This document shows positions 31,461-40,824 of a stretch of 41,311 bases of DNA, in pieces (within the stretch, counting starts at the first letter, position 1; each line of letters opens with the position of its first letter). A program made the position numbers and the translations under genes. The notes under the pieces are model-generated. The model was not told the origin of the DNA and searched no databases. It saw only the letters and a program-made list of their open reading frames with translations. Where the stretch lies: contig JABDJX010000248.1 of assembly GCA_013003245.1 (NCBI GenBank), positions 1 through 41,311 of the forward strand, written 5' to 3'. This stretch comes from Silicimonas sp. (GTDB taxonomy: Bacteria > Pseudomonadota > Alphaproteobacteria > Rhodobacterales > Rhodobacteraceae).

Positions 31461-32135
31461 ATGGAGCAATTTGCGCTCAACGGGATAGAAATTTTGGTTC
31501 GGCGGTCGCCGCGTGCGCGCCGATTTTCGTTGCGTGTATCGTCATTAGATGGGCGGGTCACGATGACGGTTCCCAAGTCCGTGTCCATGCGAGATGCCAA
31601 GGGATTTGCAGAGCAAAAGGCCGATTGGGTCACCCGCGCCGTGAGCCGCGTCCATGAACCGGTAGAGATCAAGCCGGGGGCGCGGGTTCCCGTCGAGGGG
31701 GTAATGCGAGAGATCGCGCACCACAGCGCTCGCTCGGCAAAAGTTGACGGGCAGGGGCTGCTGGTGCCTGTCGGACGCGAGGTGCCAGCGCTTGTTGCCT
31801 TGCTCAAGCATCTGGCGCGTGACCGTCTGTTCGAACGTGTTTCTCATCATGCAAAAGCGCTGGGGCGCGACTATGGCAGGATTACTTTGCGTGACACGCG
31901 GTCAAGATGGGGATCGTGCAGTTCGCAGGGCAACTTGATGTTCTCGTGGCGGCTGATGATGGCGACGCCAGACGTGCTTGACTATGTCGCGGCCCATGAA
32001 GTTGCTCATCTTGAGCGAATGGATCACTCACCGGCGTTCTGGCGCGTGGTGGATCGGCTTTGCCCTGACCATCAGGCGCAGCGGAAATGGTTGCGCGAGC
32101 AAGGCAACGCGCTGCATCGATATCGTCTGAGTTAG
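31461..32135 (+). CDS. YgjP-like metallopeptidase-domain protein (DUF45/SprT-like)
   Basis: A 224-residue cytoplasmic protein. Zinc-peptidase residues are H179, E180 and H183 (HEVAH) with a likely third ligand H189 (MDHSPAFW), preceded by RSRWGSCSSQG, the mark of the YgjP/DUF45 group. The frame is open upstream, but the ATG at 31461 gives the family's usual start; the extension would overlap the divergent FYDLN gene. In several bacteria such genes sit near restriction or DNA-repair loci, but not here. The biological substrate is unknown. It ends 5 bp before the convergent pssA stop. Confidence 0.86.
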   Translation: MEQFALNGIEILVRRSPRARRFSLRVSSLDGRVTMTVPKSVSMRDAKGFAEQKADWVTRAVSRVHEPVEIKPGARVPVEGVMREIAHHSARSAKVDGQGLLVPVGREVPALVALLKHLARDRLFERVSHHAKALGRDYGRITLRDTRSRWGSCSSQGNLMFSWRLMMATPDVLDYVAAHEVAHLERMDHSPAFWRVVDRLCPDHQAQRKWLREQGNALHRYRLS

Positions 32136-32140
32136 ACGCG

Positions 32141-32893
32141 TCACTTCAAAGACGGATGCACTTTGCGCGGTATGCTAAAGGTCACAATGGTTGCATAGCC
32201 CAGGCACAAAACGATCAGCGTGATCCAGGCGTAGGTCAATAATCCCAAGCCAACCAGGCACGATCCGATGAGAAACAAGATCAGGTTGTGTCGCGAAACG
32301 CGGGTTGTCTTGAACGACCATGTCGGAATGCGGCTGACCAACAGCAAGCCGATCCCGATCATGTAAAAGCAAATAGCATAGCCCGGTATTCGGGCTGCCT
32401 CGGGAAAGGCAAATGCAATGTAGAGCGGCATCATCACAAGAATGGCCCCTGCCGGAGAGGGCAATCCCTCAAAAAACCGCATGTCGATCTCAGCTTCGGA
32501 TTTCGAGGCAATATTGAACCGTGCGAGTCTGAGAACGCAACAAACTGTGAATATCAGAACAGCCAGCCAAGCCGCGTTTTCCATCTCGTGCAAGGCCCAG
32601 AAATAGATCACCAAAGGTGTAGCAACACCGAAATTCAGAAAATCGGCGAGCGAATCCAGTTCTGCTCCAAGTTTCGATGCGCTTCCCATGCGCCGTGCCA
32701 GCCTGCCATCAAGTCCGTCCAGCAAGCAGGCGACTAGAATGAGTTGCACGGCCACGGCGAAATCGCCTGTGACGGCTGATCTGATCGCCGTCAGGCCAGC
32801 ACAAATGGCTGCAAGCGTTAGAAGGTTGGGCAACTGATGAGACAGCGGGTAACTGTCAGAGGTCTCCGAAGTGGGCTGCTGCGGCGCTCTCAT
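32141..32893 (-). CDS. pssA: CDP-diacylglycerol--serine O-phosphatidyltransferase
   Basis: A 250-residue inner-membrane enzyme that joins CDP-diacylglycerol and L-serine to make phosphatidylserine, the precursor of phosphatidylethanolamine. The CDP-alcohol phosphotransferase motif D-G-x2-A-R-x8-G-x3-D-x3-D is complete (D62, G63, A66, R67, G76, D80, D84) and followed by about six hydrophobic segments. It overlaps the psd stop by 4 bp, so both are made together. Confidence 0.93.
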   Translation of the reverse strand: MRAPQQPTSETSDSYPLSHQLPNLLTLAAICAGLTAIRSAVTGDFAVAVQLILVACLLDGLDGRLARRMGSASKLGAELDSLADFLNFGVATPLVIYFWALHEMENAAWLAVLIFTVCCVLRLARFNIASKSEAEIDMRFFEGLPSPAGAILVMMPLYIAFAFPEAARIPGYAICFYMIGIGLLLVSRIPTWSFKTTRVSRHNLILFLIGSCLVGLGLLTYAWITLIVLCLGYATIVTFSIPRKVHPSLK

Positions 32894-33579
32894 TCAGTGT
32901 CCATTCCAGCTGTTGCATGGGGCGGCATCTCAGCCAAAACAGTTTCGCCAGCTATCATTGTCTGACCAACGCTTACCAAAGGGTTTACGCCGTCAGGAAC
33001 GTAGACATCAACGCGTGATCCAAATCGGATCAATCCAAAGCGTTCACCTGTGTTCAAAGTGTCGCCCGCCTTTACAAAGCAAACGATCCGCCGCGCGACC
33101 AATCCGGCGATCTGGACAACCGCAATCTCCTGTTCGTCAGAAACCCCGATCCGCAGGCTCATCCGTTCATTATCGGTGCTTGCTTTGTCCAGAGAGGCGT
33201 TGAAAAACTTACCCGGACGGTAAGCGATGTTCAAAATTTCTCCCGATATGGGGGTGCGGTTCACGTGACAATTGAAAACGTTCATGAAAACGCTGATCCG
33301 CATCAAAGGCGTGTCCGTCATGCCAAGTTCAGGCGGCGGCGTTGCGCGCTCCATCAGTGACACAACGCCATCAGCCGGGCTGATCAAAAGCCCGGGCCGA
33401 GCAGGCGTCACCCGCTCCGGGTCGCGGAAAAAGTAATAACACCAAATGGTTAATATGACACCGATCCACCCAAGAATGGGTGTGATCATGAACATAAGCA
33501 CGGTAATAGCGGCAAAGATTGCTACAAACCTGATGCCTTCTTTGTGCATCGGTTTGATGAAAGTGCTCGTCATGTTCAT
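32890..33579 (-). CDS. psd: Phosphatidylserine decarboxylase proenzyme (short type)
   Basis: A 229-residue enzyme that converts phosphatidylserine to phosphatidylethanolamine. Self-cleavage occurs at the G187-S188 bond of RFGSRVDVY, giving a pyruvoyl group on the alpha chain. Other marks are SPADG (67-71) and FNCHVNRTP (H105). Two N-terminal hydrophobic segments (about residues 17-50) anchor it in the inner membrane. The short length is the usual one for the alphaproteobacterial type. Two ATGs (33579, 33573) are possible. It leads the psd-pssA operon. Confidence 0.94.
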   Translation of the reverse strand: MNMTSTFIKPMHKEGIRFVAIFAAITVLMFMITPILGWIGVILTIWCYYFFRDPERVTPARPGLLISPADGVVSLMERATPPPELGMTDTPLMRISVFMNVFNCHVNRTPISGEILNIAYRPGKFFNASLDKASTDNERMSLRIGVSDEQEIAVVQIAGLVARRIVCFVKAGDTLNTGERFGLIRFGSRVDVYVPDGVNPLVSVGQTMIAGETVLAEMPPHATAGMDTE

Positions 33580-33691
33580 TGGTTGTTTGTCTTTCCATTG
33601 AGCCAGTGCCCTGCGCGTCTATGTCCGAAAAGGTTTGAGGCCAAGCTAAATCCCATTTGACAAGGCAGGTCGTGTGATCACAAATGCACCC

Positions 33692-34333
33692 ATGTCAGCA
33701 AAACCCGATCCGCTTCCCGCCGCTCATGAACGTGTCTATCGGGCGTTGCGTACACAGATCATGCACGGAGAGCTTGCGCCGGGCGCGTCGCTAACATTGC
33801 GCGGCATAGGATCGGAATTCGGCGTATCAATGACCCCTGCGCGCGAGTCCGTGCGCCGTTTGGCGGCAGAGGGTGCTTTGACGCTGTCCAATTCAGGCCG
33901 TGTTGCCACGCCAGAGCTGTCCAATGAGCGCATCGAGGAGCTTGCCGCCCTGCGCGCCTTAATCGAAACCGAACTGGCCAGTCGCGCCTTACCGCGCGCG
34001 CATCTGGCGTTGATTGAACGTTTGCAGGCGATCAACGGCACCGTCTCCGAAGCTGTCGCCAAGGGCGATGCGGTCTCCTATATCCGGCGCAACCTCGAAT
34101 TTCACCGCACGTTATACTTGCGCGCCCAAGCGCCTGCGATGCTTGCCATGGCCGAGACGGTGTGGCTGCAACTGGGGCCAACCATGCGCAAACTCTATGG
34201 TCGCCTGCGTCAGGGCAAAGCTCCTGAAAATCACCGCCTCATTCTGGCAGCCCTCAGGGCGGGGGACGAACCCGGGCTGCGCCTTGCCGTGCGCACTGAC
34301 GTGACCAAAGGCCTGCGGATGCTCGCGGCTTAG
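33692..34333 (+). CDS. GntR-family regulator with FCD ligand domain
   Basis: A 213-residue regulator. The winged helix covers about residues 12-72 (GASLTLRGIGSEFGVSMTPARESVRRLAAEGAL), and the FCD effector domain has helices with NLEFHRTLY and NHRLILAALRAGD, which supply metal or ligand contacts. FCD regulators commonly respond to organic acids or amino-acid breakdown products. The ATG at 33692 is used; a GTG at 33674 would add six residues. It stands upstream of an MFS gene in the same direction with a 78-bp gap, so it may control that carrier. Confidence 0.86.
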   Translation: MSAKPDPLPAAHERVYRALRTQIMHGELAPGASLTLRGIGSEFGVSMTPARESVRRLAAEGALTLSNSGRVATPELSNERIEELAALRALIETELASRALPRAHLALIERLQAINGTVSEAVAKGDAVSYIRRNLEFHRTLYLRAQAPAMLAMAETVWLQLGPTMRKLYGRLRQGKAPENHRLILAALRAGDEPGLRLAVRTDVTKGLRMLAA

Positions 34334-34411
34334 GCGGACATAACGAAACGTAACGAGTGCCATCACAAATCGCGAATTGCTTTGCTGCTGATTCCACGCG
34401 ACAAGGTCTGA

Positions 34412-35644
34412 ATGACCCGGACCCAACCTCTTATAACGCCCGTGCTTGCCGTTGGCTGCGTGATCATCCTGATCAGCTTTGCGATCCGCGCCTCTTTTGG
34501 CGTGTTTCAGATCCCCATCGCTGATGAGTTCGGCTGGGCACGCGCAGAATTCTCAATGGCCATCGCGATCCAAAACCTCTTTTGGGGCATTGGCCAACCG
34601 ATCTTTGGCGCCGTTGCTGAAAAAATCGGCGACCGGAAGGCCATTGTAATTGGTGCGCTCCTTTATGCGACAGGGCTCGTGGCATCCGCCTACACCACAA
34701 CGCCATTTCTGATGCAAAGCCTTGAGGTGCTTGTAGGTTTTGGTATCGCGGGCACAGGGTTTGGCGTGATCCTCGCCGTTGTCGGGCGCGCTGCATCGAC
34801 CGAAAACCGCTCCATGGCGCTGGCGATTGCCACTGCAGCCGGATCCGCTGGCCAAGTTGTGGGGCCGCCCTTGGCCGAGGGGCTGATGACGCTGATGACA
34901 TGGCAGTCGGTGTTCATCGTCTTTGCCGGTATGATCCTTGCCGCGCTTTTCACACTGCCGATGATGCGCGCGCCCACCGTTTCCAAAATGGAGCTGGAAG
35001 AAAGCATGGGCACCGTTCTGGTGCGCGCGTTCAAGGATCCGTCCTATGCGCTCATTTTCATGGGCTTCTTCTCCTGCGGCTATCAACTGTCTTTCGTAAC
35101 CGCACACTTCCCCGCCATGGTGACCGAGATGTGCGGGCCAATCGCGCAAGGCGGTCTGCTGCACGGGCTTGGCATCACAACAACATCAGCGTTGGGAGCG
35201 ATCGCCATTGCGGTCATCGGCTTTTTCAACATCGCGGGCACGCTGACAGCGGGCTGGTTGGGCAATCGCTACTCCAAAAAGTATTTGCTGGCGGGCATCT
35301 ACACAGGGCGCACAGTGATTGCAGCCGCGTTCATCCTTTCACCTATCACCCCCGCCTCCGTCCTGATCTTTTCCGCCGCCATGGGCACGCTGTGGCTGGC
35401 AACAGTTCCCCTGACCAGCGGGCTGGTCGCTCATATTTATGGCCTGCGCTACATGGGCACGCTCTACGGCTTTGTCTTCTTTAGCCACCAGTTGGGATCG
35501 TTCCTTGGTGTCTGGCTGGGCGGGCGCATGTACGACCTCACGGGCGACTACACCGCAGTGTGGTGGATCGGTGTCGGTGTTGGTGCGTTTAGCGCCATCG
35601 TGCACTTGCCGATCAGGGAAGAACCGCGCACAGCACTGGCCTGA
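34412..35644 (+). CDS. MFS transporter
   Basis: A 410-residue membrane protein with twelve hydrophobic segments and a hydrophilic central loop (about residues 190-215). The first half has PIFGAVAEKIGDRKA, matching the cytoplasmic loop 2-3 mark (G-x3-D-R/K) of the major facilitator superfamily, and a similar TAGWLGNRYSKKY stands in the second half. The N-terminal SFAIRASFGVFQIPIADEFGWARAEFSMA resembles oxalate/formate-antiporter or monocarboxylate-type carriers. Substrate is not determined. Convergent with the alpha/beta hydrolase gene (41 bp between stops). Confidence 0.88.
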   Translation: MTRTQPLITPVLAVGCVIILISFAIRASFGVFQIPIADEFGWARAEFSMAIAIQNLFWGIGQPIFGAVAEKIGDRKAIVIGALLYATGLVASAYTTTPFLMQSLEVLVGFGIAGTGFGVILAVVGRAASTENRSMALAIATAAGSAGQVVGPPLAEGLMTLMTWQSVFIVFAGMILAALFTLPMMRAPTVSKMELEESMGTVLVRAFKDPSYALIFMGFFSCGYQLSFVTAHFPAMVTEMCGPIAQGGLLHGLGITTTSALGAIAIAVIGFFNIAGTLTAGWLGNRYSKKYLLAGIYTGRTVIAAAFILSPITPASVLIFSAAMGTLWLATVPLTSGLVAHIYGLRYMGTLYGFVFFSHQLGSFLGVWLGGRMYDLTGDYTAVWWIGVGVGAFSAIVHLPIREEPRTALA

Positions 35645-35685
35645 AGCGGCAAAGAATAGTGTGCGCCATAAGGCGGGCTTTCAGA

Positions 35686-36621
35686 TCAAGTCACGGTGTT
35701 GCGCGTCAGAAACCCGTCAAGCGCCTGCGCAACCTGGGTCGGGTGGGTTTGCAGCAGGTTGTGCGCAGCACCTGAAATCTGCACGTGATGCGCATCCGGA
35801 TGAAGCTCGGCAAGCCGCCCCATCAGCGAAGACGGCACAACAGGGTCAAGCGTGCCCCATATTGCCAGCGTGCGCGTTCTGATATGATGGATGTGGCGCA
35901 GATCCTCGGCTGAGCTGGTCGTCAACACATGCCTGCGCGAGGATAAAAGCGCGGGCAAAAATCCGCGCGTCCGCGTTTCTGCTGCCTGCCGATCTTCCAG
36001 ATCCGGGATCACCGTTGCGTTCACTTTGTGCTCGATCAATTCGCGCCGCAGCATCCAACCGCCTGCTACACGCGTCAGCCAATCGCCGATCAGCGGCGCG
36101 GTCCATGGATCAAAGCCATTCTGTTTGCCCACGTTCAGTCCCGCAGGTGCCACCAGCACCAGATCGCGCACGCGCGGTCCTTCTTCCGAAGCAAAGGCAA
36201 TCGCAATCTGGGCACCAAGTGAAAACCCGACCAAAACCAGTGGCCCGCCAACCTTCTGATGTCGCAGCAGATCGCGCAGTTGCTGCAAAAAGAAATCAAG
36301 CGTTTGCGCGCCGCGTGGCCGATCCGAATAACCCCTCCCGTAAAGATCAAAGGTCAGCACCCGAAATCCCATGCCTGCAAGATGCCGCTCCGTCGCTGCA
36401 AAAACGTAAGAAGGCGTCGACAGCCCATGGATACAGACGGCGACCGGCGCGCCTTCTGGCCCACTCCAGGTGTAATGTGTCGCACCCATCGGCAGGTCCG
36501 CGATGCGCCCCGGCGCGCGGCTCTGGCGTGCCGCAGTCATCGGCGCGCGGAAAAGCTCGGCTATAAACGGCAACGCAAGCAGCAACGCCACCGCAGCCAA
36601 TGCGACAACGCCGAAACTCAT
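35686..36621 (-). CDS. Alpha/beta-fold hydrolase
   Basis: A 311-residue hydrolase with a hydrophobic N-terminal segment (residues 4-24) that may anchor it in the membrane. The nucleophile elbow is GFSLG (S134); the oxyanion HG is in CIHGLSTP; the likely catalytic Asp is in WGTLDPVV and the His in GAAHNLL. Such enzymes cleave esters, amides or C-C bonds; the substrate is unknown. The start ATG overlaps the stop of the HAD gene by one base. It is last in the AEC-fghA-DUF188-HAD-hydrolase operon. Confidence 0.86.
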   Translation of the reverse strand: MSFGVVALAAVALLLALPFIAELFRAPMTAARQSRAPGRIADLPMGATHYTWSGPEGAPVAVCIHGLSTPSYVFAATERHLAGMGFRVLTFDLYGRGYSDRPRGAQTLDFFLQQLRDLLRHQKVGGPLVLVGFSLGAQIAIAFASEEGPRVRDLVLVAPAGLNVGKQNGFDPWTAPLIGDWLTRVAGGWMLRRELIEHKVNATVIPDLEDRQAAETRTRGFLPALLSSRRHVLTTSSAEDLRHIHHIRTRTLAIWGTLDPVVPSSLMGRLAELHPDAHHVQISGAAHNLLQTHPTQVAQALDGFLTRNTVT

Positions 36622-37220
36622 TAAATCAGCCCTTCAGCCTCAAGCCGAGCCCGCCATCCATCGGCCTCTACGAACAGATGTGTCTGCCATCCCCGTGCCT
36701 GTGCGGCGTCGATATTCTCTTGCTTGTCATCAGTGAAAATCAGTTCTGCACCAGACAAACCTGATCCCGCCTCCAAGGCCTCATAGATCCCCGCATCGGG
36801 CTTCGCGACACCCAGATGCGCTGACACGTACTCTTCGTCAAAACGCTGAAGGGCGGGGTGCATCTCTTTCGCGATCTCAAGCGTCTCCGCGCCGAAATTC
36901 GACAGCGCCAATTGCTTCACACCTTTTGCCGCAAGCGCATCGACAATCTCAGCCGAGCCGGGAACCACCGTTGAAAACATCTCGGACCACGCATCAATCC
37001 AAAGATGAATTTCCTCGGCCCATTCGGGGTACTTTTCAGCATGCGCGCGTGTCAAAGTGTGCCCGTCCGCGCCCAGATCAAACGCGTGGTTCATCACGTG
37101 CGGCTGCGTGTCCTCAAAAAACTGACGTCGCTTCTCCTCGCCAAGGCGACGATCATAAAACGCCTCCGGCTCCCACATCGCAAAGATGTTCCCGATATCC
37201 CAAACAACCGCCTTGATCAT
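36621..37220 (-). CDS. HAD-family hydrolase (YihX-like)
   Basis: A 199-residue phosphatase-fold protein. Motif I is VVWDIGNIF with nucleophile D8; the second Asp of the usual DxD is Gly, as commonly seen in the DIGN subgroup. Motif II Ser is in ALSNFGAET, motif III Lys in GVAKPDAG and motif IV in FTDDKQEN. It may act on sugar phosphates or flavin phosphates. The ATG at 37220 is preceded by GGAGAG, which excludes the upstream ATG at 37235. One base overlaps the next gene. Confidence 0.87.
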   Translation of the reverse strand: MIKAVVWDIGNIFAMWEPEAFYDRRLGEEKRRQFFEDTQPHVMNHAFDLGADGHTLTRAHAEKYPEWAEEIHLWIDAWSEMFSTVVPGSAEIVDALAAKGVKQLALSNFGAETLEIAKEMHPALQRFDEEYVSAHLGVAKPDAGIYEALEAGSGLSGAELIFTDDKQENIDAAQARGWQTHLFVEADGWRARLEAEGLI

Positions 37221-37231
37221 GCTCTCTCCAT

Positions 37232-37663
37232 TCACCTCAATGCCCTGTCCAATGCGTCCAAAAATCGCGAGCGATCCGCCTTGGAAAAAGGCCGTCCGCC
37301 GCCTTGCCGAAACGGATCAGCCGCGCGCAGATCAGCCGCCAGATCACGCATCGCCAGTGCCTCGCGCACGTTGGCTTGTGTCAATGCTTCGCCGTTTGGT
37401 TTCAACACCTTGGCACCCGCTTCAACGCATTTCGCAGCCAAGGGCATGTCGGAAGTCACCACCAGATCATCCTCGCCCACGCGCTCGGCAATCCACATAT
37501 CCGCCTCATCCGCCCCCGCGTCCACAAAAACGCTTTCAATCAAAGGATTGGCAGATGGTTTGATTCCGCCGTTAGAAACCATTTTGACAGGAACCTTCAG
37601 TCGCGTAGCGACCTTTTCGACCTCGGCCTTCACCGGGCAGGCATCGGCGTCCACATAGATCAC
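37232..37663 (-). CDS. DUF188/YaiI-YqxD family protein
   Basis: A 143-residue cytoplasmic protein with the family start MIYVDADACPVK and VVTSDMPLAAKCVEAGA. DUF188 has a PIN-like fold with acidic residues (D5, D7, D67) that could bind a metal, but no activity is settled. It starts with GTG (37661-37663), overlapping the fghA TGA by 4 bp, and ends 11 bp before the HAD gene. Confidence 0.88.
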   Translation of the reverse strand: MIYVDADACPVKAEVEKVATRLKVPVKMVSNGGIKPSANPLIESVFVDAGADEADMWIAERVGEDDLVVTSDMPLAAKCVEAGAKVLKPNGEALTQANVREALAMRDLAADLRAADPFRQGGGRPFSKADRSRFLDALDRALR

Positions 37664-38484
37664 GAATAAAGCGCCTCAGCGTGAAATTCGATGTGATCCT
37701 CGATAAAGGTCGAGACAAAGAAATAGCTGTGATCGTACCCCTTTTGCATCCGCACAGTGGCCTCCATCCGGCGCTCTGCCAGGGCTTGCGCCAAAGCTTC
37801 CGTCTTCAACAAATCGCCGAACTGATCATCGGTGCCGGTATCAATCAGAACTGGTGCCTCAAGCGCCCCTTCGCGCACCAGACAGGTTGCGTCATGGCCC
37901 TCTCCTGCATGCACCGACCCCAAATACGCCTCGAACTGCTTCTTGCCCCAATCGCTCTCGGTCGGGTTGCAGATCGGCGAGAAGGCCGAGACGGATTTGA
38001 ACCGCCCATCCTTGGCTGCCAGCGTCAAGGCACCATGCCCCCCCATCGAGTGCCCGGTGATCGACTGCGCTTCCTGGTCCAAGGCAAAGTTATCAAAGAG
38101 CGCTTCGGTCAAATCACCCAGAATATAACTCTCCATCTTGAAGTGCGGCGCCCAGGGCGCTTCAGTCGCATCAATGTAAAACCCAGCCCCCTGTCCCAGA
38201 TCATAAGCCTCATCATCGGCCACATCCTCGCCGCGCGGTGAGGTGTCGGGAAACACCAAGGCGATCCCATGCGCCGCCGCATGCGCTTGCGCCCCTGCTT
38301 TGACCATTGCGTTCTCATGCGTGCAGGTCAGCCCTGACAGATACCAAAGAAGTGGCACAGGGCCAAAATGCGCTTCATCCGGCAGGAACAGCCCAAAGGT
38401 CATCTCACCACCTGTGGCTTTCGAGGCGTGGCGATAAACCCCTTGCGTGCCGCCAAACGAACGGTTCTCAGATACGGTTTCCAA
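37660..38484 (-). CDS. fghA: S-formylglutathione hydrolase
   Basis: A 274-residue serine esterase that hydrolyses S-formylglutathione to formate and glutathione in formaldehyde detoxification. The nucleophile is S146 in GHSMGGHGAL; the acid is in DTGTDDQF and the base is H252 in YDHSYFF, which with PLLWYLSGLTC near the start is the esterase-D signature. The start codon is TTG, supported by AGGAG 5-6 bases before it. The formaldehyde-oxidising glutathione dehydrogenase normally linked to it is not in the window. Confidence 0.93.
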   Translation of the reverse strand: METVSENRSFGGTQGVYRHASKATGGEMTFGLFLPDEAHFGPVPLLWYLSGLTCTHENAMVKAGAQAHAAAHGIALVFPDTSPRGEDVADDEAYDLGQGAGFYIDATEAPWAPHFKMESYILGDLTEALFDNFALDQEAQSITGHSMGGHGALTLAAKDGRFKSVSAFSPICNPTESDWGKKQFEAYLGSVHAGEGHDATCLVREGALEAPVLIDTGTDDQFGDLLKTEALAQALAERRMEATVRMQKGYDHSYFFVSTFIEDHIEFHAEALYS

Positions 38485-38499
38485 ATGCGCGCTCCTTTT

Positions 38500-39432
38500 T
38501 CAAAGCGTTGTCTTCACCCAGCCGATGACAACCGCGACCGTGATCACCGAAGCAGCGGTCGAAATCAAGATCGCCGCCGAGACGCGTTGCGGGGCCACGT
38601 TATAGTGCTGCGCCAAGATAAACACGTTTCCGGCCACGGGCAGGGCGGCGCAAGCGATCATCACCCCCGCAGCATAGGGTTCCACCGGCCAGATCACCAA
38701 CGCCGCAAATGCCACGGCGGCAGGGTGCAACACCAGTTTGGCAAAGGACAACCAGACCGCCACAGACAACCGCTCGGCGCTTTTTGACGCCAGCGACGCC
38801 CCGATTGCAAAGAGCGCCCCGGGCGTGGCGGCAGCTCCCAAAAGCTGCAGAAAATCATCCAGAACGGCCGGTACCGGGATCGACAGTGATGACCACGCAA
38901 AGCCCAGTCCGATCGAGGCAATCATCGGGTTTTTGATCAGTCCTTTTGTGACCGTTACAAAGATCATCGGCGAGAGCCCCCCGCTGCGTGACGCCGTCAC
39001 AACGATCACGATCAGCGATCCAAAAACGATCAGATCAACACCCAGAACCAGGATCACACTTGCCACTGCCTCCGGCCCCAGCAAAAGCGCCAGCATCGGA
39101 ATGCCCAGAAAACCGACATTGCCGATCACCGCGCATTGCGCCTCAAAGGCAGCTTCCGAAACGCTAACTCCGCGAAACAGTGCAAACATCACAGACCCGA
39201 CATATACTGCAGCCGAAGCTGCCAGATAGGCCTTGACGAAGTTCCACTCAAACATCTGGGCCAATGGGTGAGTGGCCGCAAACCGAAACAGCATTGCCGA
39301 AAGAGCGAAGTAAAAAACGAATTTCGTCAGATAGGCTGTGGCTTCCTCGTTAAAGAACCCTGTCCTGCCCGCGCCATATCCAAGGCCGATGACAGCAAAA
39401 AACGGAAGGGTTTCAAGGAAAATAGCCCACAT
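38500..39432 (-). CDS. AEC-family transporter (auxin efflux carrier type)
   Basis: A 310-residue membrane protein with about ten hydrophobic segments in two five-helix halves, as in the bile-acid/auxin-carrier fold. Marks are the N-terminal GLGYGAGRTGFFNEEAT and the central NVGFLGIPMLALLLG. Members include malonate and malate carriers. The frame is open a further 89 codons upstream, but the ATG at 39432 begins at the first helix, and the upstream part would run into the divergent gene. It heads a five-gene operon 15 bp before fghA. Substrate unknown. Confidence 0.86.
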   Translation of the reverse strand: MWAIFLETLPFFAVIGLGYGAGRTGFFNEEATAYLTKFVFYFALSAMLFRFAATHPLAQMFEWNFVKAYLAASAAVYVGSVMFALFRGVSVSEAAFEAQCAVIGNVGFLGIPMLALLLGPEAVASVILVLGVDLIVFGSLIVIVVTASRSGGLSPMIFVTVTKGLIKNPMIASIGLGFAWSSLSIPVPAVLDDFLQLLGAAATPGALFAIGASLASKSAERLSVAVWLSFAKLVLHPAAVAFAALVIWPVEPYAAGVMIACAALPVAGNVFILAQHYNVAPQRVSAAILISTAASVITVAVVIGWVKTTL

Positions 39433-39443
39433 GGATTTTCGCG

Positions 39444-39458
39444 TATCATGGTCTGATA
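39444..39458. promoter_or_regulatory. Short dyad TATCA-N5-TGATA between two divergent genes
   Basis: A 5-5-5 inverted repeat lies 12 bp upstream of the AEC carrier start in the 129-bp divergent gap to the dioxygenase gene. It could be an operator or belong to the AEC promoter. There is no second copy, so this is a weak call. Confidence 0.25.
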
Positions 39459-39561
39459 GACTGTGAAAGCAAAGGCTTGATAGCCAATGAGATAAAACCG
39501 CAGACAGAGCTTTGTTACTATGTCTTGCAGGTTTAAACTTAAGCAAAAGGGGAGGTTTGCC

Positions 39562-40755
39562 ATGGATGCGATGACAATGACGGCCAAACGGCGCAGCGCG
39601 GTCTGGCTCAGCTCGGATGCTGGCGATTTCGATACGTTCCGAGATTTGATCGAGGCCGAGACCAATGCCGCCGACTTGCCCTTGGCCGCAGACATTCAAA
39701 AGCGCATCCCGGTCTATGATGGCGCGTTCGTGCGCACATCAGCCGCCGACGACGGAGCCCGCCTTAACCTGCTCTCCGAATGGAATGCGGTCTTCGAAGA
39801 CGGCCCGGGCGTGATCGTGATCAAAGCGGGCATGGAGGACCTCTCCGTCGTCGACCAAGCCTCTGCCATCTTCGAGGCGATTATCGCGCGCGAAAAGGCC
39901 GAAGGCACAACCGCCGGCGATCACTTCGCCAAACCCGGTGCCAATGACCGGGTGTGGAATGCCGCGCAAAAGCACTGCCTGACCGATCCGGATAACTTCG
40001 CCGCCTATTACGCCACCGACGCCATCGCCATGGCCTCAAGCGCCTGGCTGGGCCGAGGCTATCAGGTGACAGCACAGGTCAACCGCGTGAACCCCGGCGG
40101 TGCCAAACAGACCGCGCACCGCGATTACCACCTTGGCTTCATGAACGCCGACCAACTGGCCACCTATCCCATTCAGGCGCACCGCTTCTCGCCGGGTCTG
40201 ACCCTGCAGGGCGCTGTGGCCCATTGTGATATGCCGCTCGAAAGCGGTCCAACGATGCTCTTGCCCTACTCGCAGCGCTTCCTCGAAGGCTATGTCGCCT
40301 ACAACCGCCCGGAGTTTCAGACCTATTTCGCCAAGCACCACGTGCAATTGCCGCTTGATAAGGGTGATCTGCTCTTTTTCAACCCGGCCGTCATGCACGG
40401 CGCAGGCGACAACGTCTCAACCAACATCTACCGCATGGCAAATCTGTTGCAGGTCGGCTCGGCCTTCGGGCGCTCAATTGAAACCGTGGATCGCTCAGCC
40501 ATGGCCGTGGCAGTCTACCCCGCACTTCAAAAAGCAAAAGCGGCAGGCTTAAGCGCGCGCGCCTGTGCCAACGTCATTGCTGCAGCGGCGGAAGGCTATG
40601 CGTTCCCGACAAACCTTGACCTTGATACGCCAACACCGGGCTCGATGGTGCCCTTGTCGCCTGCAGAGCGGATGCAAAAGGCTCTCGATGAAGGCAAATC
40701 ACCTCAGGCGTGGTCGGACGAGGTCGCTGAGATAATCACCCGCCGCGCGTCATAA
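39562..40755 (+). CDS. Phytanoyl-CoA dioxygenase (PhyH) family protein
   Basis: A 397-residue Fe(II)/2-oxoglutarate-dependent oxygenase-like protein. The metal triad is H186 and D188 (AHRDYH) with H279 (VMHGAGDN); the 2-oxoglutarate Arg is likely R291 (YRMANLL). A 120-residue N-terminal part and a C-terminal helical tail flank the double-stranded beta-helix. All catalytic residues are present, so it is probably active, but the substrate is unknown. GGGGAGG lies 6-7 bases before the ATG at 39562, deciding against the upstream ATG at 39520. Confidence 0.85.
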   Translation: MDAMTMTAKRRSAVWLSSDAGDFDTFRDLIEAETNAADLPLAADIQKRIPVYDGAFVRTSAADDGARLNLLSEWNAVFEDGPGVIVIKAGMEDLSVVDQASAIFEAIIAREKAEGTTAGDHFAKPGANDRVWNAAQKHCLTDPDNFAAYYATDAIAMASSAWLGRGYQVTAQVNRVNPGGAKQTAHRDYHLGFMNADQLATYPIQAHRFSPGLTLQGAVAHCDMPLESGPTMLLPYSQRFLEGYVAYNRPEFQTYFAKHHVQLPLDKGDLLFFNPAVMHGAGDNVSTNIYRMANLLQVGSAFGRSIETVDRSAMAVAVYPALQKAKAAGLSARACANVIAAAAEGYAFPTNLDLDTPTPGSMVPLSPAERMQKALDEGKSPQAWSDEVAEIITRRAS

Positions 40756-40807
40756 AGACTATGAAACGCACGTGGTTTCTTCTTGGCGAAAATACTCTGG
40801 GGAGTTT

Positions 40808-40824
40808 GAGGGGTGAAACCCCTC
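40808..40824 (+). terminator. Stem-loop after the dioxygenase gene, within a repeat-like sequence
   Basis: GAGGGGT-GAA-ACCCCTC is a perfect 7-bp stem with a 3-base loop. It is preceded by TTCTTGGCGAAAATACTCTG, a kind of sequence I recall seeing after many Rhodobacterales genes. No T-run follows, so termination is uncertain; it may be a family-specific repeat. Confidence 0.45.

Noticed and set aside
39433-39699. 89-residue N-terminal extension of the AEC carrier
   Set aside because: It overlaps the start of the divergent dioxygenase gene and adds a non-hydrophobic stretch unlike the family.
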